Shown: positions 22,676 to 34,213, counted from the stretch's first letter. The stretch: 64,000 bases of DNA from Phylloscopus collybita (GCA_027886175.1 JAJNNQ010000044.1:620001-684000), one strand, 5' to 3'. Program-made: numbers and translations. The notes: a model not told the origin generated them from the sequence alone.

Positions 22676-23323
22676 TGTCCTGGTTTAGGGCAAAATTGAG
22701 AGGGAACCTCCGAAGGGGTTCCTCTGAAGAGCAAGCCCAAACGGCCCCTCCCCCCAGCCGGTCCAGGAAAAGAACTTCCTTAGAGAAAAGTGGAAAAAAC
22801 TATTTATTTAACAAACAAAATGACCACAAATGCAAAGAATTAATAATATGAAACAATAAAACCTCTGGCCGCTCTGCAGAGAGATGGCAAACAGGGACAG
22901 TCCTTGCCGTGGGTGTAGCTCAGCTCCCTCAGTCTCTCACCAGCTCCACTCCCTCCGCAGCTCCAGGCCTGGCAGGCCGCAGGTGCCAGCCCTCGCTGCT
23001 CCTCTGGGTTTGTCGGTCCAGAGCAGATTTAAACAGTCCCAAGGGAAAAAAAAAGGAAGAAAAAAAGGTCCAGGGAGTCTTCTCTGCCCTAGCTAGCTAA
23101 ACTAACTAAAAGCACAGGAGATCTCTGTCCCACCGCTGTCCGTGCCTCAGAACGAACGCCGGAGAGAGAGACGTGGGGGAGTCAGGCCGTTTCTCAAAAC
23201 AAACTGCGCGCTGCTGCTTTCTCCCCCTTCGCTCCCAGAACAAGTTTTAAAGGTACAGAACTGAATATACAGCACAAACAGAGCAGACGATTGGGGATAC
23301 GAGCAGCAAAAGTCACCCTACCA
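22676..23323 (-). repeat. 5' LTR of the ERVL provirus
   Basis: 648 bases bounded by TG and CA. It carries the promoter for the provirus. The few differences from the 3' LTR lie mostly in the A-rich tract near 23045-23068 (plus coordinates), with single changes near 23152 and 23209. Confidence 0.92.
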
Positions 23324-25361
23324 CGGGATGTAGCCCCAGAATCCATGGCTGTCTCTCAGGGTTCTGAAAGAGTGCTGTATTTGGATTTTTGGCTTCAGAG
23401 TGGGACGTGCATGATCTAAACTGTGGCATCTCAGCTATGTTTTAGGAACCCTGGAAAAGCAAGCTCTTGCTCATGAGGAACCGCTAACTCTTCAAAGTCG
23501 AGCTGTCTTGCAAGAGGTGCTGCAAAGAGTGAGATTTAACCTTATATCATTCTTTGTTTAAATCACATCTGTGAAACTGTAATATGCTTCAATAGTTTCT
23601 GCAGGAACAGCTTCTTTCACCCAGAGCAATTCAGTGCATTTTAACATGTACTGGACTGCTTCGTGTAATTGGTATCTTGTGTTATGCAAGATTTTCAGTA
23701 ACTTCTTCAGTTTTCATGGCAATTAGTGTTTCTGCTTATCAAGCAAAGCATTAGGTTCTTATTTATGTCTCAGTAATTTGATATGTTGTTTCTAGTTAGT
23801 TCTGATTCACTTCTCCAGATCTTGACTTAACTTTTAGTCACATTTCTTCTGCCCTTTGTGCAAATGGACTTAATGTTTTTGCTGTTACTTTGTCTCTAAA
23901 TAGTAATCATAAACTAATCATGATAAATCCAGTTGATGTTTTGCTCTACTAAAATCTCGTGACTGCAGGTAGGGAGAGTTGGGAGCAAATAGCGTAAGGA
24001 AGTTGACTGTGGAAGCTGAAGGTTGTCCAGCAAAAGCTGAGTGTGTGGCTCTGACGCCTACCAAGGCTGGAAAGAGTTACTGTGTGGACAGTGAATGTTA
24101 AAGTCAGGTGAGCTTTCAGAGGATGAAAGTAGCAAGGAAAGGATCAAATGACAAGAATTGGTGGTGTGAGATCAGAGCTGAGCCCTTTCTGATGTCCACA
24201 CATGCTCTGTGTGTTGTCAAATTCTGTGTGTAACCAAGTATGTTTCTCTGGATATTTTTTTCTGTTTAGGTAACTCAAACATTTTGTTACTGACATACCT
24301 GCCAGAGGAGCTTACATTACTCCAGTGTTATTTGCGAGGTAGTTTCTGCTCTGACAAGTTTTTGAAGGCTGCTCAACAGCAATAGACCTCATTCTGGATG
24401 TTTGAAGGTGAGAGAAGAGATGGTCGCATTCCAGGAGCCTGATTTTGGAATGCTTTATAGAATTGGCCGAGAAGCTTTTACTTCTGGGCTTTCCATAGTC
24501 TGTGGCAGGTCCAGCTGGTGCTTCAACTTAGAGCGCTCAGTCCACAGGGAAATGAACTTTTGGGGAAGGTCTTACAGCTCTACTCAGTGCTTTATGAATG
24601 ATGATGATTTTCTGGAAGGAGGCTGTCCATTCTGACCCATTTTCTTCTCTCTCCTTGCAGACTGTACCTGCTGGAAGGCTGAGGTATGACCAGGATGTGC
24701 AAAATCTCTGGCTCTCCGTGTCTTCCTGAGGCTGAGGCCATGTTTGTTATCAGTGACAACATAGCGGAAGATGCTAAAGACTGAGAACTTTGGGTTTTTT
24801 TCCCTGAATCCCAAGACTGCAGCTGTGCCCGGTATACCTCTTAAAAGAGTTCCTGAGTTTAGAAAGGTTTCTACAGTCTGCAGTATTTATCTATAGCTCA
24901 ATTTAAAAGAATCCTACCATATCAATGTGGTGTTATTTACTTTGTTTGAGTTGGTTAAATAAGGAAATAATAAGCAAATCATTGATAAGGGGTTTGAGCA
25001 TCCCTTGGATTGCCCTTGGAGTTGGCAGCTCTTCTTTAATTCCTTTAATTTCCTTTATTCCTTTAATGTCTTTCAATTATTTCTTAAGCCATTACTGCAA
25101 TTAAGATATACAATCAGGACAACAGCATCTCTGCCCTGTTGGATTGGGAAATTCAAGCCCTGTTCCTGGGAAAGATTGAGGGGATGGGGAACTGAGCCTC
25201 AGGCTGGGTTTTGACAGCAGGAATTTGGTGAGGAAGAAAGAGGAGAGATCCCCAAAAAGTGGTTAAGGCCAGTTCTGCTGCCTTTGGGTGCTCCTAGCCC
25301 CAAGAAATCATCCTGGTTAAACAGGACTTGAAGAAGCAGCAGGGTGTGTTGGGGGCTTGCG
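23324..25361. other. No gene recognised
   Basis: Right flank of the ERVL provirus. AT-rich, no supported exon, RNA gene or repeat. Open frames are all under 80 codons. Confidence 0.35.
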
Positions 25362-25505
25362 TTGGGACCCCCAAACCCTGGTCAGGGATGCTGGGAAGTG
25401 TCAGCTCCAGGGGAACACTACAGAGAGGCTGTGCTGGGACCCCTCAAATTCCAGCCAGAGATGCTGGGCACTGCTGGCCCTTTGGGACACTACTGAGAGG
25501 CTCCA
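25362..25505. repeat. Two diverged ~72-bp tandem copies
   Basis: The pattern TTGGGACCCC..CAAA..CAG..GATGCTGGG..CACTAC..GAGAGGCT occurs twice in succession (about 25362 and 25434) with roughly 25% difference by eye. Confidence 0.65.
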
Positions 25506-25734
25506 CTGCCTGATCCAGAGAGCTCTCTCCTTATTTTCTGTCGTGCTTAGAATCTGGCAGGTCATTATAGCCCCACAGGTTGAAAATCCCACCAGAGCAG
25601 TTGCGGTCACAGACGAGCACACAGAAGACAATGTGGGAGAGGAAATGAACTATTCCATAGATTTATTTTTCCCAGTGTGTTTTGAACTCAGACCAGAACC
25701 TCTCCTTTCCCCTCAGACCACGTATCTCTGAGTT

Positions 25735-26031
25735 TTGAGTTTTCTCGTAAAGAATTCTCTGCGTATGCTGGAAAAAAGATTTCCCCGCACCGCGGGGAGC
25801 AGCGAGGTTCTGGTGCTGGGACGGGGGGACCCCGCGCCCCGGCCGGTCCCAGTCAGCATGAGGAACTCGCCGCCGCTATCCTGCCGCGCCCGGAGCCCGG
25901 GCAGGACCCCAGCGCAGCGCCGGCTGCAGGCGGAGCAGGAGCGGCTCTGCCCAGCACCTGTCCTGGAGCGCCTCCTGCTGCCCGTGGCCATCCCGGTGCC
26001 GATCCCGGCCCCAACGCCGCCCGGGTCTTAA
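25735..26031 (+). other. GC-rich island with a 98-codon open frame of unknown meaning
   Basis: Between about 25780 and 26030 the sequence becomes very CpG-rich and then changes abruptly into the 538-bp repeat. A plus-strand frame runs through it, opening with SFLVKNSLRMLEKRFPRTAG and ending in proline-rich residues. I do not recognise the product. It may be a 5' exon, the edge of a retrocopy, or chance from base composition. Confidence 0.3.
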
Positions 26032-26047
26032 ACCCATAGCTCGCACG

Positions 26048-26921
26048 AGCAGCAGAGAGCTAGCAGAGCTTCTGCTTCAGTTACTGAAAGCAGAATCAGC
26101 TCCAGTCGACTCCACAGTGATCCTGTGCAGGAAAAAGCAGCATTCTTGTTGCACAAGCGCCATGGCTTGCTGGAAACAGAAGCCAAGCACGAGTGCTTCT
26201 CTGCATCCTGCAAACACAAAGCAGAAGCACGCACACGGCGAAAGGAGACTGCATGACACTGCCTACAATCACTACAGCTCTCGACTGAAACCCAGGGCAT
26301 GCTTTGCAAGGAACTAACCATGGGCATTCTGCACTGGGCTGGGGGACTTTCTGTAAGTCGACCCAAAGCTCCCACAGAGGAAAACAGCTTTGCCGTCGTC
26401 TGCCTCAACGTCCTTGCAAACACCTGCTCTCAGTGATATTTTCTTGCCTTCCACATTCTTCTCCGCTTTCCTTTCGCTTCTCTGCACACCCTGCGGCTTC
26501 CCCGAGCACGCCTGCGTCCCTGCTGTAAAACGCTGCTCTCTCGGCAAAAAGGCAGCTTCTCGTTCTGGACAGCTCTGCTGTGCACAAGCCGCAGAGAGAC
26601 AGCAGAGCTTCTGCTTGGGATGCTGAACGCAGGGGACACTCCAACTCAACTAGAAAGTGATTTTGTGCTGGTAAAGGCAGCACTATTAGTGCACAAGCGT
26701 GTTGGCTTGCAGGAAACAAAAGCAAGCACGAGGGCTTCTCTGCAGCATGCAAACACAAAGCAGAAGCACGCACACGGCGAAAGGAGACTGCCTGACACGT
26801 CCTGCACTCAGTATAGCTGTCGGGTGAAGCCCAGACATGATTCGTGAGGAACTAGCCATGGGGACTCTGCACTGTGCTGGGGGACTTTCTACAAGTCGAC
26901 CCGAAGCTCCCACAAATTCCA
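26048..26921. repeat. ~538-bp tandem repeat, locus 2 (about 1.6 units)
   Basis: Units begin at 26052 and 26591, a period of 539 bases, with the same core as the repeat at 14121-14850. Shared strings include GGGGGACTTTCT followed by AAGTCGACC and AGCTCCCACA. The second unit stops at CTCCCACA near 26920 and the satellite array begins at once. Confidence 0.8.
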
Positions 26922-29900
26922 TACCAATTATGATATCTCCCAGATGGAATCTATAACCAGTTGGAAGTTTCTCTGCCCTTGTAGTGCCAAAGGCCTCCTA
27001 AAAACTGACATCAAGAACCTGGGCTGGAGACTTTGGTTTCGCATGGGAAAGGGCTAGCCTTTGTGTCTAATGCTCTCTGCCTGCCACTGGGCTGCTGCCT
27101 GCTAAAATTCCACTAAAATTCCATACGTATCTGAATGTCTGTCAGATGCAATCTACCACCAGTTGGAAGTTTCTCTGCCCTTGTAGTGCCAAACGCCTCC
27201 TACAAACTGACATCAGGAACCTGGGCTAGAGACTTTGGTTTCCCATGGAAAGGGGCCACCGTTCGTGTCTAATGCTGTCTGCCTGCCACTGGTATTTTGC
27301 GCACTAATATTCCTCTGAAATTCCATACAAATGAGGATATCTCCCAGATGGAATCTACCACCAGTTAGAAGTTTGTCTCCCCTTGTAGTGACAAAGGCCT
27401 TCTACAAAGTGACATCAGGAACCTAAAATGGAGACTTTGGTTTCCCATAGAAAAGGGCCACCGTTCCTGTCTAAATCTGTCTATGTGCCGCTGGGATTTT
27501 GCCTGCAAAAACTTCCCCTAAAATTCTATATGTATCAGGATGTCTCCCAGATGCAATCTACCACCAGTTAGAAATTTGTCTGCCGTTGTTGTGCCAAAGG
27601 CCTCCTACAAACTGACATCAGGAACGTGGGCTGGAGACTTTGGTTTCCTATGGAAAAGGGCCACTGTTCATGTCTAATGAGATTTGCCTGCCACTGGGCT
27701 TCTGCCTGCTTAAATTCCATACAAATGAGGATATCTCCCAGATGTACTCTACCACCAGTTGGAAGTTTGTCTGCCCTTGTAGTGCAAAAGGCCTCCTACA
27801 AACTGACATGAGGAAGCAAAAATGGAGACTTTGGTTTCGCATAGAAAAGGGCCACTGTTTGTGTCTAATGCTGTAGTTCTGCCACTGGGATTTTGACTGA
27901 TGTAATTTACCACCAGATGGAATTTTTTCTGCCGTTGTTGTGCCCAAGGCCTCCTACAAACTGACATCAGGAACCTGGTCTGGAGACTGTGGTTTCCCAT
28001 GGAAAAGGGCCACCGTTCGTGTCTAATGCTGTCTGCCTGCCGCTGGGCTTATGCCTACAAAAATTCCATGCAAATGAGGATATCTCCCAGATGCAATTTA
28101 CCACCAGCTGGAAGTTTCCCTGCCCTTGTAGTGCCTAAGACCTCCTGCAAACTCACATCAGGAACCTGGCCTGGAGACTTTGGTTTCCTATTGACAAGGG
28201 CCACCGTTCGTGTCTAATGCTGTCTGCCTGCCACTGGGCTTATGCCTGCTGAAATTCCACTAAAATTCCATAAAAATGAGGATATCTCCCAGATGGAATC
28301 TACCACCAGTTGAAAGTGTGTCTGCCCTTGTAGTGCCAAAGGCGTCCTGCAAACTGACATCAGGAACGTGGGGTGGAGAATTTGGTTTCCCATAGAAAAG
28401 GGCCACCGTTCGTGTCTAATGCTGTCTGCCTGCCACTGGGCTTATGCCTGCTAAAATTCCATACAAATGAGGATATCTCTCAGATTCAATATGCCACCAG
28501 TTACATGTTTGTCTGCTCTTGTAGTGCCAAAGGCCTGCCAGAAACTGACGCCAGTAATCTGGCTTGGAGACTTTGGTTTCCCAAGGAAATGGTCCAAGGT
28601 TCATGTCTAATGCTGTCTGCCTGCCGCTCGGCTTCTGCCTACTAAAATTCCACTAAAATTCCATACGATTTAGGATGTTCCGAATTGGAATCTACCACCA
28701 GTTTCAAGTTTGTCTGCCCTTGTAGTGCCAAAGGCCTCTGACAAACTGACATCAGGAACGTGGGGTGGAGACTTTGGTTTCCCATGGAAAAGGGCCACTG
28801 TTCATGTCTAATGCTTTCTGCCTGCCACTGGGCTTCTGCCTGCTAAAATTCCATACAAATGAGGATATCTCCCGGATGGAATTTACCACCAGATGGAAGT
28901 TTGTCTGCACTTGTAGTGCCAAAGGCCTCCGAAAATCTGACATCAGGAGACTTGTGTGGAGACTTTGGTTTCCCATGGAAAAGGGCCACCGTTCATGTCT
29001 AATGCTGTCTGCCGGCCACTGGGCATATGCCTGCTAAAATTCCATACAAATGAGGATATCTCCCAGATTCAATATGCCACCAGTTGCATGTTTGTCTGCT
29101 CTTGTAGTGCCAAAGGCCTCCTACAAACTGACATAAGGAACCTGTTCGGGAGACTTTGGTTTCCCATGGAAAAGGGCCATCGTTCATGTCTAATGCTGTC
29201 TGCCGGCCACAGGGCATATGCCTGCTTAAATTCCATGCGAATGAGGATATCTCCCAGGTGCAATCTACCACCAGATGGAAGTTTGTCTGCCCTTGTAGTG
29301 CCAAAGGCCTCCTACAAACTGACATCAGGAACGGGAGGTATAGGCTTTGGTTTCCCATGGAAATGCACCACCGTTCGTGTCTAATGCTGTCTGCCTGCCA
29401 CTGGTCTTCAATCTTCTGAAATTCCATACAAATGAAGATATCTCCCAGATGGAATCTACCACGAGTTGGAAGTTTGTCTGCCCTTGTAGTGCCAAAGGCC
29501 TCCTATAAACTGACATCAGGAACTTGGTCTTGAGACTTTGGTTTCCCATGGAAAAGGGCCAACGTTCGTGTCTAATGCTGTCTGCCTGCTGCTGGGCTTC
29601 TGCTTTTTAAAATTCCACTAAAATTCCATACAAATGAGGATATCTTGCAGGTGCAATCTACTACCAGTTGGGAGTTTGTCTGCCCTTGTCGTGCTAATGG
29701 CCTCCTGTAAACTGACATCGGAAACGTAGGATGGATAATTTGGTTTCCCAAATTGGAAAAGGGCCACCGTTCATGTCTAATGCTGTCTGACTCTCACTGG
29801 GCTTATGCCTGCTGAAATTCAATACAAATGAGGATATCTCCCAGATTCAATATGCCACCAGTTGCATGTTTGTCTCCTCTTGTAGTACCAAATGCCTGCC

Positions 29901-31917
29901 AGAAACTGACACCAGGAACCTGGCTTGGAGACTTTGGTTTCCCACAGAAAAGGTCCACCGTTCGTGTCTAATGCTTTCTGCCTGCCACTGGGCTTATGCC
30001 TACAAAAATTCCATACAAATGAGGATATCTCCCAGATGCAATTTACCACCAGTTGAATGTTTGACTGCCCTTGTAGTGCCAATGATCTCCTACAAACTGA
30101 CATCAGGAACGTGGGGTGGAGACTTTGGTTTCCCATGGAAAAGGGCCACCGTTCGTGTCTAATGCTGTCTGCCGGCCACTGGGCATATGCCTGCTGAAAT
30201 TCCATACAACTGAGTATATCTCCCAGATGCAATCTACCACGAGATGGAAGTTTGTTTGCCCTTGTAGTGCCTAAGGCCTCCTAAAAACTGACATCAGGAA
30301 TCTGGGATGGAGAGTTTTGTTTCCTATGGAAAAGGGTCACCGTTCGTGTCTAATGCTGTCTGCCTGCCACTGGTCTTCTACCTTCTGAAATTCCATACAA
30401 ATGAGGATATCTCCCAGGTGCACTCAACCACCAGATGGAAGTTGGTCTGCCCTTGTAGTGCCAAAGGCCTCCTACAAACTGACATCAGGAACGTGAGGTG
30501 GAGACTTTGGTTTCCCATGGAAAAGGGCCACCGTTCGTGTCTAATGCTTTCTGCCTGCCGCTGGGCTTCTGCCTACTAAAATTCCACTAAAAATCCATGC
30601 AAATGAGGATATCTCCCAGATGGAATCTACCAACAGATGGAAGTTTGTCTGCCCTTGTATTTCCAAAGGCCTTCTGCAATCTGACATCAGCACTGTGGGG
30701 TGGAGACTTTGGTTTCCCAAGAAAAAGGGCAACAGTTCGTGTCTAATGTTGTCTGCCTGCCACTGCCCTTCTGCCTACTAAAATTCCATACAAATGAGGA
30801 TATCTCCCAGATGGAATCTACCACCAGATGGAAGTTTGTCTGTCCTTGTAGTGCCAAAGGCCTCCTACAAACAAGACATCAGGAACGTGGGGTGGAGACT
30901 TTGGGTTTCCATGGAAAAGGGACACCGTTCATGTCTAATGCTCTCTGCCTGCCACTGGGCTTATGCCTGCTGAAATTCCATACAAATGAGTATATCTCCC
31001 AGGTGCAATCTACCACGAGATGGAAGTTTGTCTGCCCTTGTAGTGCCAAAGGCCTCCTAAAAACTGACATCAGGAATCTGGGATGGAGAGTTTGGTTTCC
31101 CATAGAAAAGGGCCACCGTTCGTGTTTAATTCTGTCTGCCTGCCGCTGGGCTTCTGCCTACTAACGTTCCACTAAAATTCCATGCAACTGAGGATATCTC
31201 CCAGATGCAATCTACCACCAGATGGAAGTTTGTCTGCCCTTGTAGTGCCAAAGACCTCCTGCAAACTGATATCACGAATATGGTCTGGAGACTTTGGTTT
31301 CCCATGGAAAAGGGCCACCGTTCGTGTCTAATGCGGTCTGCCTGCCGCTGGGCTTCTGCCTACTAAAATTCCACTAAAATTCCATACAAATGAGTACATC
31401 TCCCAGGTGTAATCTACCACCAGATGGAGGTTTGTCTGCCCTTGTAATGCCAAAGGCCTCCTACAAACTGACATCAGGAATCTGGGATGGAGAGTTTGGT
31501 TTCCCATGGAAAAGTGCCACCGTTCGTGTCTAATGCTGTCTGCCTGCCACTGGGCTTCTGCCTACTAAAATTCCACTAAAATTCCATGCAAATGAGGATA
31601 TCTCCCAGATGGAATCTACCACCAGTTGGAAGTTTGTCTGCCCTTGTAGTGCCAAAGACCTCCTGCAAACTGACATCAGGAATGTGGGGTGGAGACTTTG
31701 GTTTCCTATGGAAAAGGGCCACCCTTTGTGTCTAATGCTGTCTGCCTGCCGCTGGGCTTCTGCTTTTTAAAATTCCACTAAAATTCCATACGAATGAGGA
31801 TGTTCCCAAATGGAATCTACCACCAGTTGCAAGTTTGTCTGCCCTTGTAGTGCCAAAGGCCTCATACAAACTGACATTAAGAATCTGGGCTGGAGACATT
31901 GGTTTCACATGGAAAAG
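26922..31917. repeat. Satellite array, 26 tandem units of ~190 or ~201 bp
   Basis: The unit contains AATGAGGATATCTCCCAG, CTACCACCAG, CCTTGTAGTGCCAAAGGC, CAAACTGACATCAGGAA, GGAGACTTTGGTTTCCCATG, AAAGGGCCACCGTTC and GTGTCTAATGCTGTCTGCC. I count 26 copies of the TTGGTTTC landmark from about 27035 to 31897. Spacings fall into two classes, 13 near 190-194 and 11 near 198-207, plus one short unit of ~159 (between about 27830 and 27989). The long class carries an 11-bp internal duplication (TAAAATTCCAC before TAAAATTCCATA). Frames of up to 154 codons on both strands are by-products of the repeat. Confidence 0.92.
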
Positions 31918-32165
31918 GGCCCCCGGGGTGTCACAATGGCCCCTTGGTTCCCTGGGGACTCAGAGTGCCTGAATGGCCTCCAGGATTCCATGAGGGCCCA
32001 CTTTGTCACAAGAGCACCTTGGTTCAACGAGGCCCTGTAGTATGGAACGGCCCCTCACTTTTACATGAGTTCTTAGCTCCACAGGGCCCTGTAGTGTCAC
32101 AGTGGTCTCCTTGGTTCCGTGGTGCCACACAGTGTCACAATGGCCTGTCGCTTCTACAAGGCCCC
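31918..32165. repeat. 'TTGGTTCCA/GTGTCACAATGG' minisatellite, first part
   Basis: Imperfect units of about 40-50 bases built from CCTTGGTTCC, AGGCCCTGTAGTGTCACA and ATGGCC. The array joins the satellite directly after GAAAAGGGCC and is interrupted by an LTR-like insert. Confidence 0.7.
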
Positions 32166-32639
32166 AGAGTGTCAGATTCTACCCTTTTCTGACCCAGAGA
32201 TGGGGCAACTGAGAGGTGTTTTAAAAACTTTTATTCCATTTTCAGTCTCATGTGAAGGGTGAGACAATACAGATGTTACAGTTCATGCCATCACAATCAG
32301 AAGCCAACTATTTCCTAATTACAATATATTATAAGCATTTCTTGGCCTATCAGCTTTTGCCACACAATGCTGTTAATGCCTTAAAGGCAATCATCTAAGA
32401 TCACCCTTCGTGGGTCCTACTACAATGCACCTTTCACAGTTCTATTTCTCCGAAGTATCTAGTCTTACTTGCAAGGCCATGCCTTGACACTGGTTTCTAG
32501 TTCCATTTCTGTCTTAACAATGTCCATCCTATTCCATGGCATTTCTACGTCAGCATTTCTTCTCTCAAGGTTTGCCTACAGATGCACATTATGTGAGCCT
32601 TCTGTCAGGCTTTGAGAATTCTCTACAAATCCATTTCCC
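32166..32639 (-). mobile_element. LTR-like insert in the minisatellite (probable solo LTR)
   Basis: About 470 bases unlike the flanking minisatellite on either side. The plus strand shows CAACTGAGAGGTGTTTTAAA and then CTTTTATTCC, i.e. a minus-strand AATAAAAG poly(A) signal near what would be the U3/R end. I recall similar sequence as a bird LTR, but cannot name it. Exact ends are not fixed because the flanks both carry CCAGAGTGTCA of the minisatellite. Confidence 0.45.
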
Positions 32640-33341
32640 ACACCAGAGTGTCACAATGTCCCCCTGCTCCCGTGAGACCATGTGACATCACAATGGTCTC
32701 ATTGGTTCCACAAGGCCCTGCAGTTCCACAATGGCCCTTTGGTGTCACAAGGCCTTGAAGTGACATAACAGCCTCTGTGGGTTCCCCTGCTGGATCACAA
32801 TGGCCTCCTTGGTTCCATGATGCCCCATCATGTAACAATGGTGCCCTTGGTTCCAGGGAGTCATAATGGCCACATGGTCTCATGGAGCCCCACAGTGTCA
32901 CTACAATCCCCTTGATTCCATCAGGCCCTGCTGTGCTAGAGTAACTCCTTGGTTCTACAAGGCCCTGCAGTATCACAATGGCCACTTGGTTCCAGTGTCA
33001 TCATGGTCTCCATGGTTCCACAAGGCCCTGCAATGTCACCATGGACTTTTGGTTCCATGAGCTTTCCTACTGCCAACAACATTCTCCTTGGTTCCTCAGT
33101 GTCACAAAGGACCCTTTGTTCCATGAGGTTCAGTGGTGTCACATGGACACCTTGATCCCATGAGGTTCTGTAGTGTCACAATGGACTCCTTGGTTCGGCA
33201 GCCCTGTTGTGGAACAATGGATCCGTAGTTCTGTGAGGTTCCATAGTGTTACCATGGTCTCTTGGGTTCCACCAGGCCCTGCTGTGCCACAATGGCCCCT
33301 TGGTTCCATGAGGTTTTGTACTGTACACAGATTCTCCTTGG
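32640..33341. repeat. 'TTGGTTCCA/GTGTCACAATGG' minisatellite, second part
   Basis: At least fifteen degenerate copies of a unit such as TTGGTTCCA..AGGCCCTGCAGTGTCACAATGG, mostly 40-50 bases apart. The array ends at CTCCTTGG where a TG-starting LTR begins. Confidence 0.8.
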
Positions 33342-33773
33342 TGTGGGAGGACAGTCTGTAAAGAGAACAGAGATAGTGCTGAAGGCAATCTCACCCCTGA
33401 TAAACTGCAGCTGTACTAATTACCAAGACTGGGAACAGCCTTGCCCTTAATAGATTACAGCTATGTCTAATGAGCATGAGTGTTATAAAACAGTAGGTTA
33501 GCTGGTTGAGAGTCAGTTAGAGTCTGCAGGCTGTGCTGTGAGGAAGAAGCATCAAACGGGCATTTGAGGGACAGAGTCAGGCAGTCATGCAAAGGCCAGG
33601 GAAGAGTTAGCTGGTCCTGCAGGAGGAAGAGAGAAGAGAGAAGGCTGTGTGGAGCTGCCTGTGGGTAGGCAACAGAGAGAAAGGTGTGAGAGCTTTTAGA
33701 TAATTAGGGACTGATGCCTGTGTCAGTCGTGACTCCTCTGTCAATTGGTGCTCCCCATGAGGATGGGATGACA
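33342..33773 (+). repeat. LTR with downstream tRNA-Trp-like primer site
   Basis: 432 bases starting TGTGGGAGGAC and ending GGGATGACA. A TATA box (TATAAAA) lies at 33484-33490. Five bases later comes a primer site, so this is read as a 5' LTR on the plus strand. An AATAAA overlaps the LTR edge (33773-33778). It is not similar to the 3' LTR at 41320, so the two are not a pair. Confidence 0.6.
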
Positions 33774-33778
33774 ATAAA

Positions 33779-33796
33779 TGGTGACCCCAAAGTGAT
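33779..33796 (+). other. Primer binding site, tRNA-Trp type
   Basis: TGGTGACCCCAAAGTGAT differs at two positions from the tRNA-Trp primer site used by avian leukosis/sarcoma viruses (TGGTGACCCCGACGTGAT). Confidence 0.65.
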
Positions 33797-34174
33797 CCTG
33801 GCAGACAGCAGTGAGCTGTCCTAAGAGCAGTGAGAGGGTGGAGCCCAGCCCAACTGAGCCAGGCAGGCCAAGAGCCTGAAGAGCAGACAGACCTGAGAGC
33901 AAAATAGGCCGACCTGAGAGCTTAAAAATCGAGACAAGTTGCAGCCAGGCGGACCTGAGAGCCTAAAAGCAATGTAGGCAGAGCTGAAAGCCCAAGAGTC
34001 TGGATGACTTATGAGACACTGACCCCAAGGTCCGGCCGCAGTTTGTGGGATCCTAGGGCAGCACGTGCCAGTGTTCATGGCAGCACGGCATAGCTGGAAG
34101 CAGTGGCAGAGATCAAAAAGGCAGAGTTGGAGCTGCACAAAAGGAATGTAAGAAAAGCTTAGAGTGAACAACTA

Positions 34175-34208
<34 letters not shown>
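33797..34208 (+). mobile_element. Truncated ERV leader ending in a poly(A) run
   Basis: Non-coding leader with four or five degenerate GACCTGAGAGC repeats (about 33885-34005) that runs into AACTAATA and then about 38 A (34171-34208). No gag follows. Either the element was truncated here, or a polyadenylated LTR-driven transcript was copied back. To the right the sequence belongs to a different, minus-strand ERV. Confidence 0.5.

Positions 34209-34213
<5 letters not shown>

Larger units (their letters stand above)
16560..23323 (-). mobile_element. Full-length ERVL-type endogenous retrovirus (provirus)
   Basis: A 6.76-kb provirus lying on the minus strand: 5' LTR 22676-23323, tRNA-Lys-like primer site, gag, a single TAG, pol, 3' LTR 16560-17206. 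There is no env frame; only about 160 bases separate the end of pol from the LTR, as in other ERVL elements. The LTRs are TG..CA bounded. By eye they differ at about 2-3 substitutions plus small indels in a purine run and one 1-base indel over ~647 bases, so the insertion is young. Gag and pol are open throughout. No direct target-site duplication is visible: the left flank reads TATCCC and the right flank CGGGAT. Confidence 0.9.

Noticed and set aside
16560..23323. Reading the TATCCC/CGGGAT flanks as a target-site duplication
   Set aside because: They match only as inverted complements; a target duplication must be a direct repeat.
26922..31917. Many repeated METLVSHGKGP-like frames up to 154 codons
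   Set aside because: They are translations of satellite units. Unit lengths are mostly not multiples of three, so no frame is kept over the array, and similar frames exist on the other strand.
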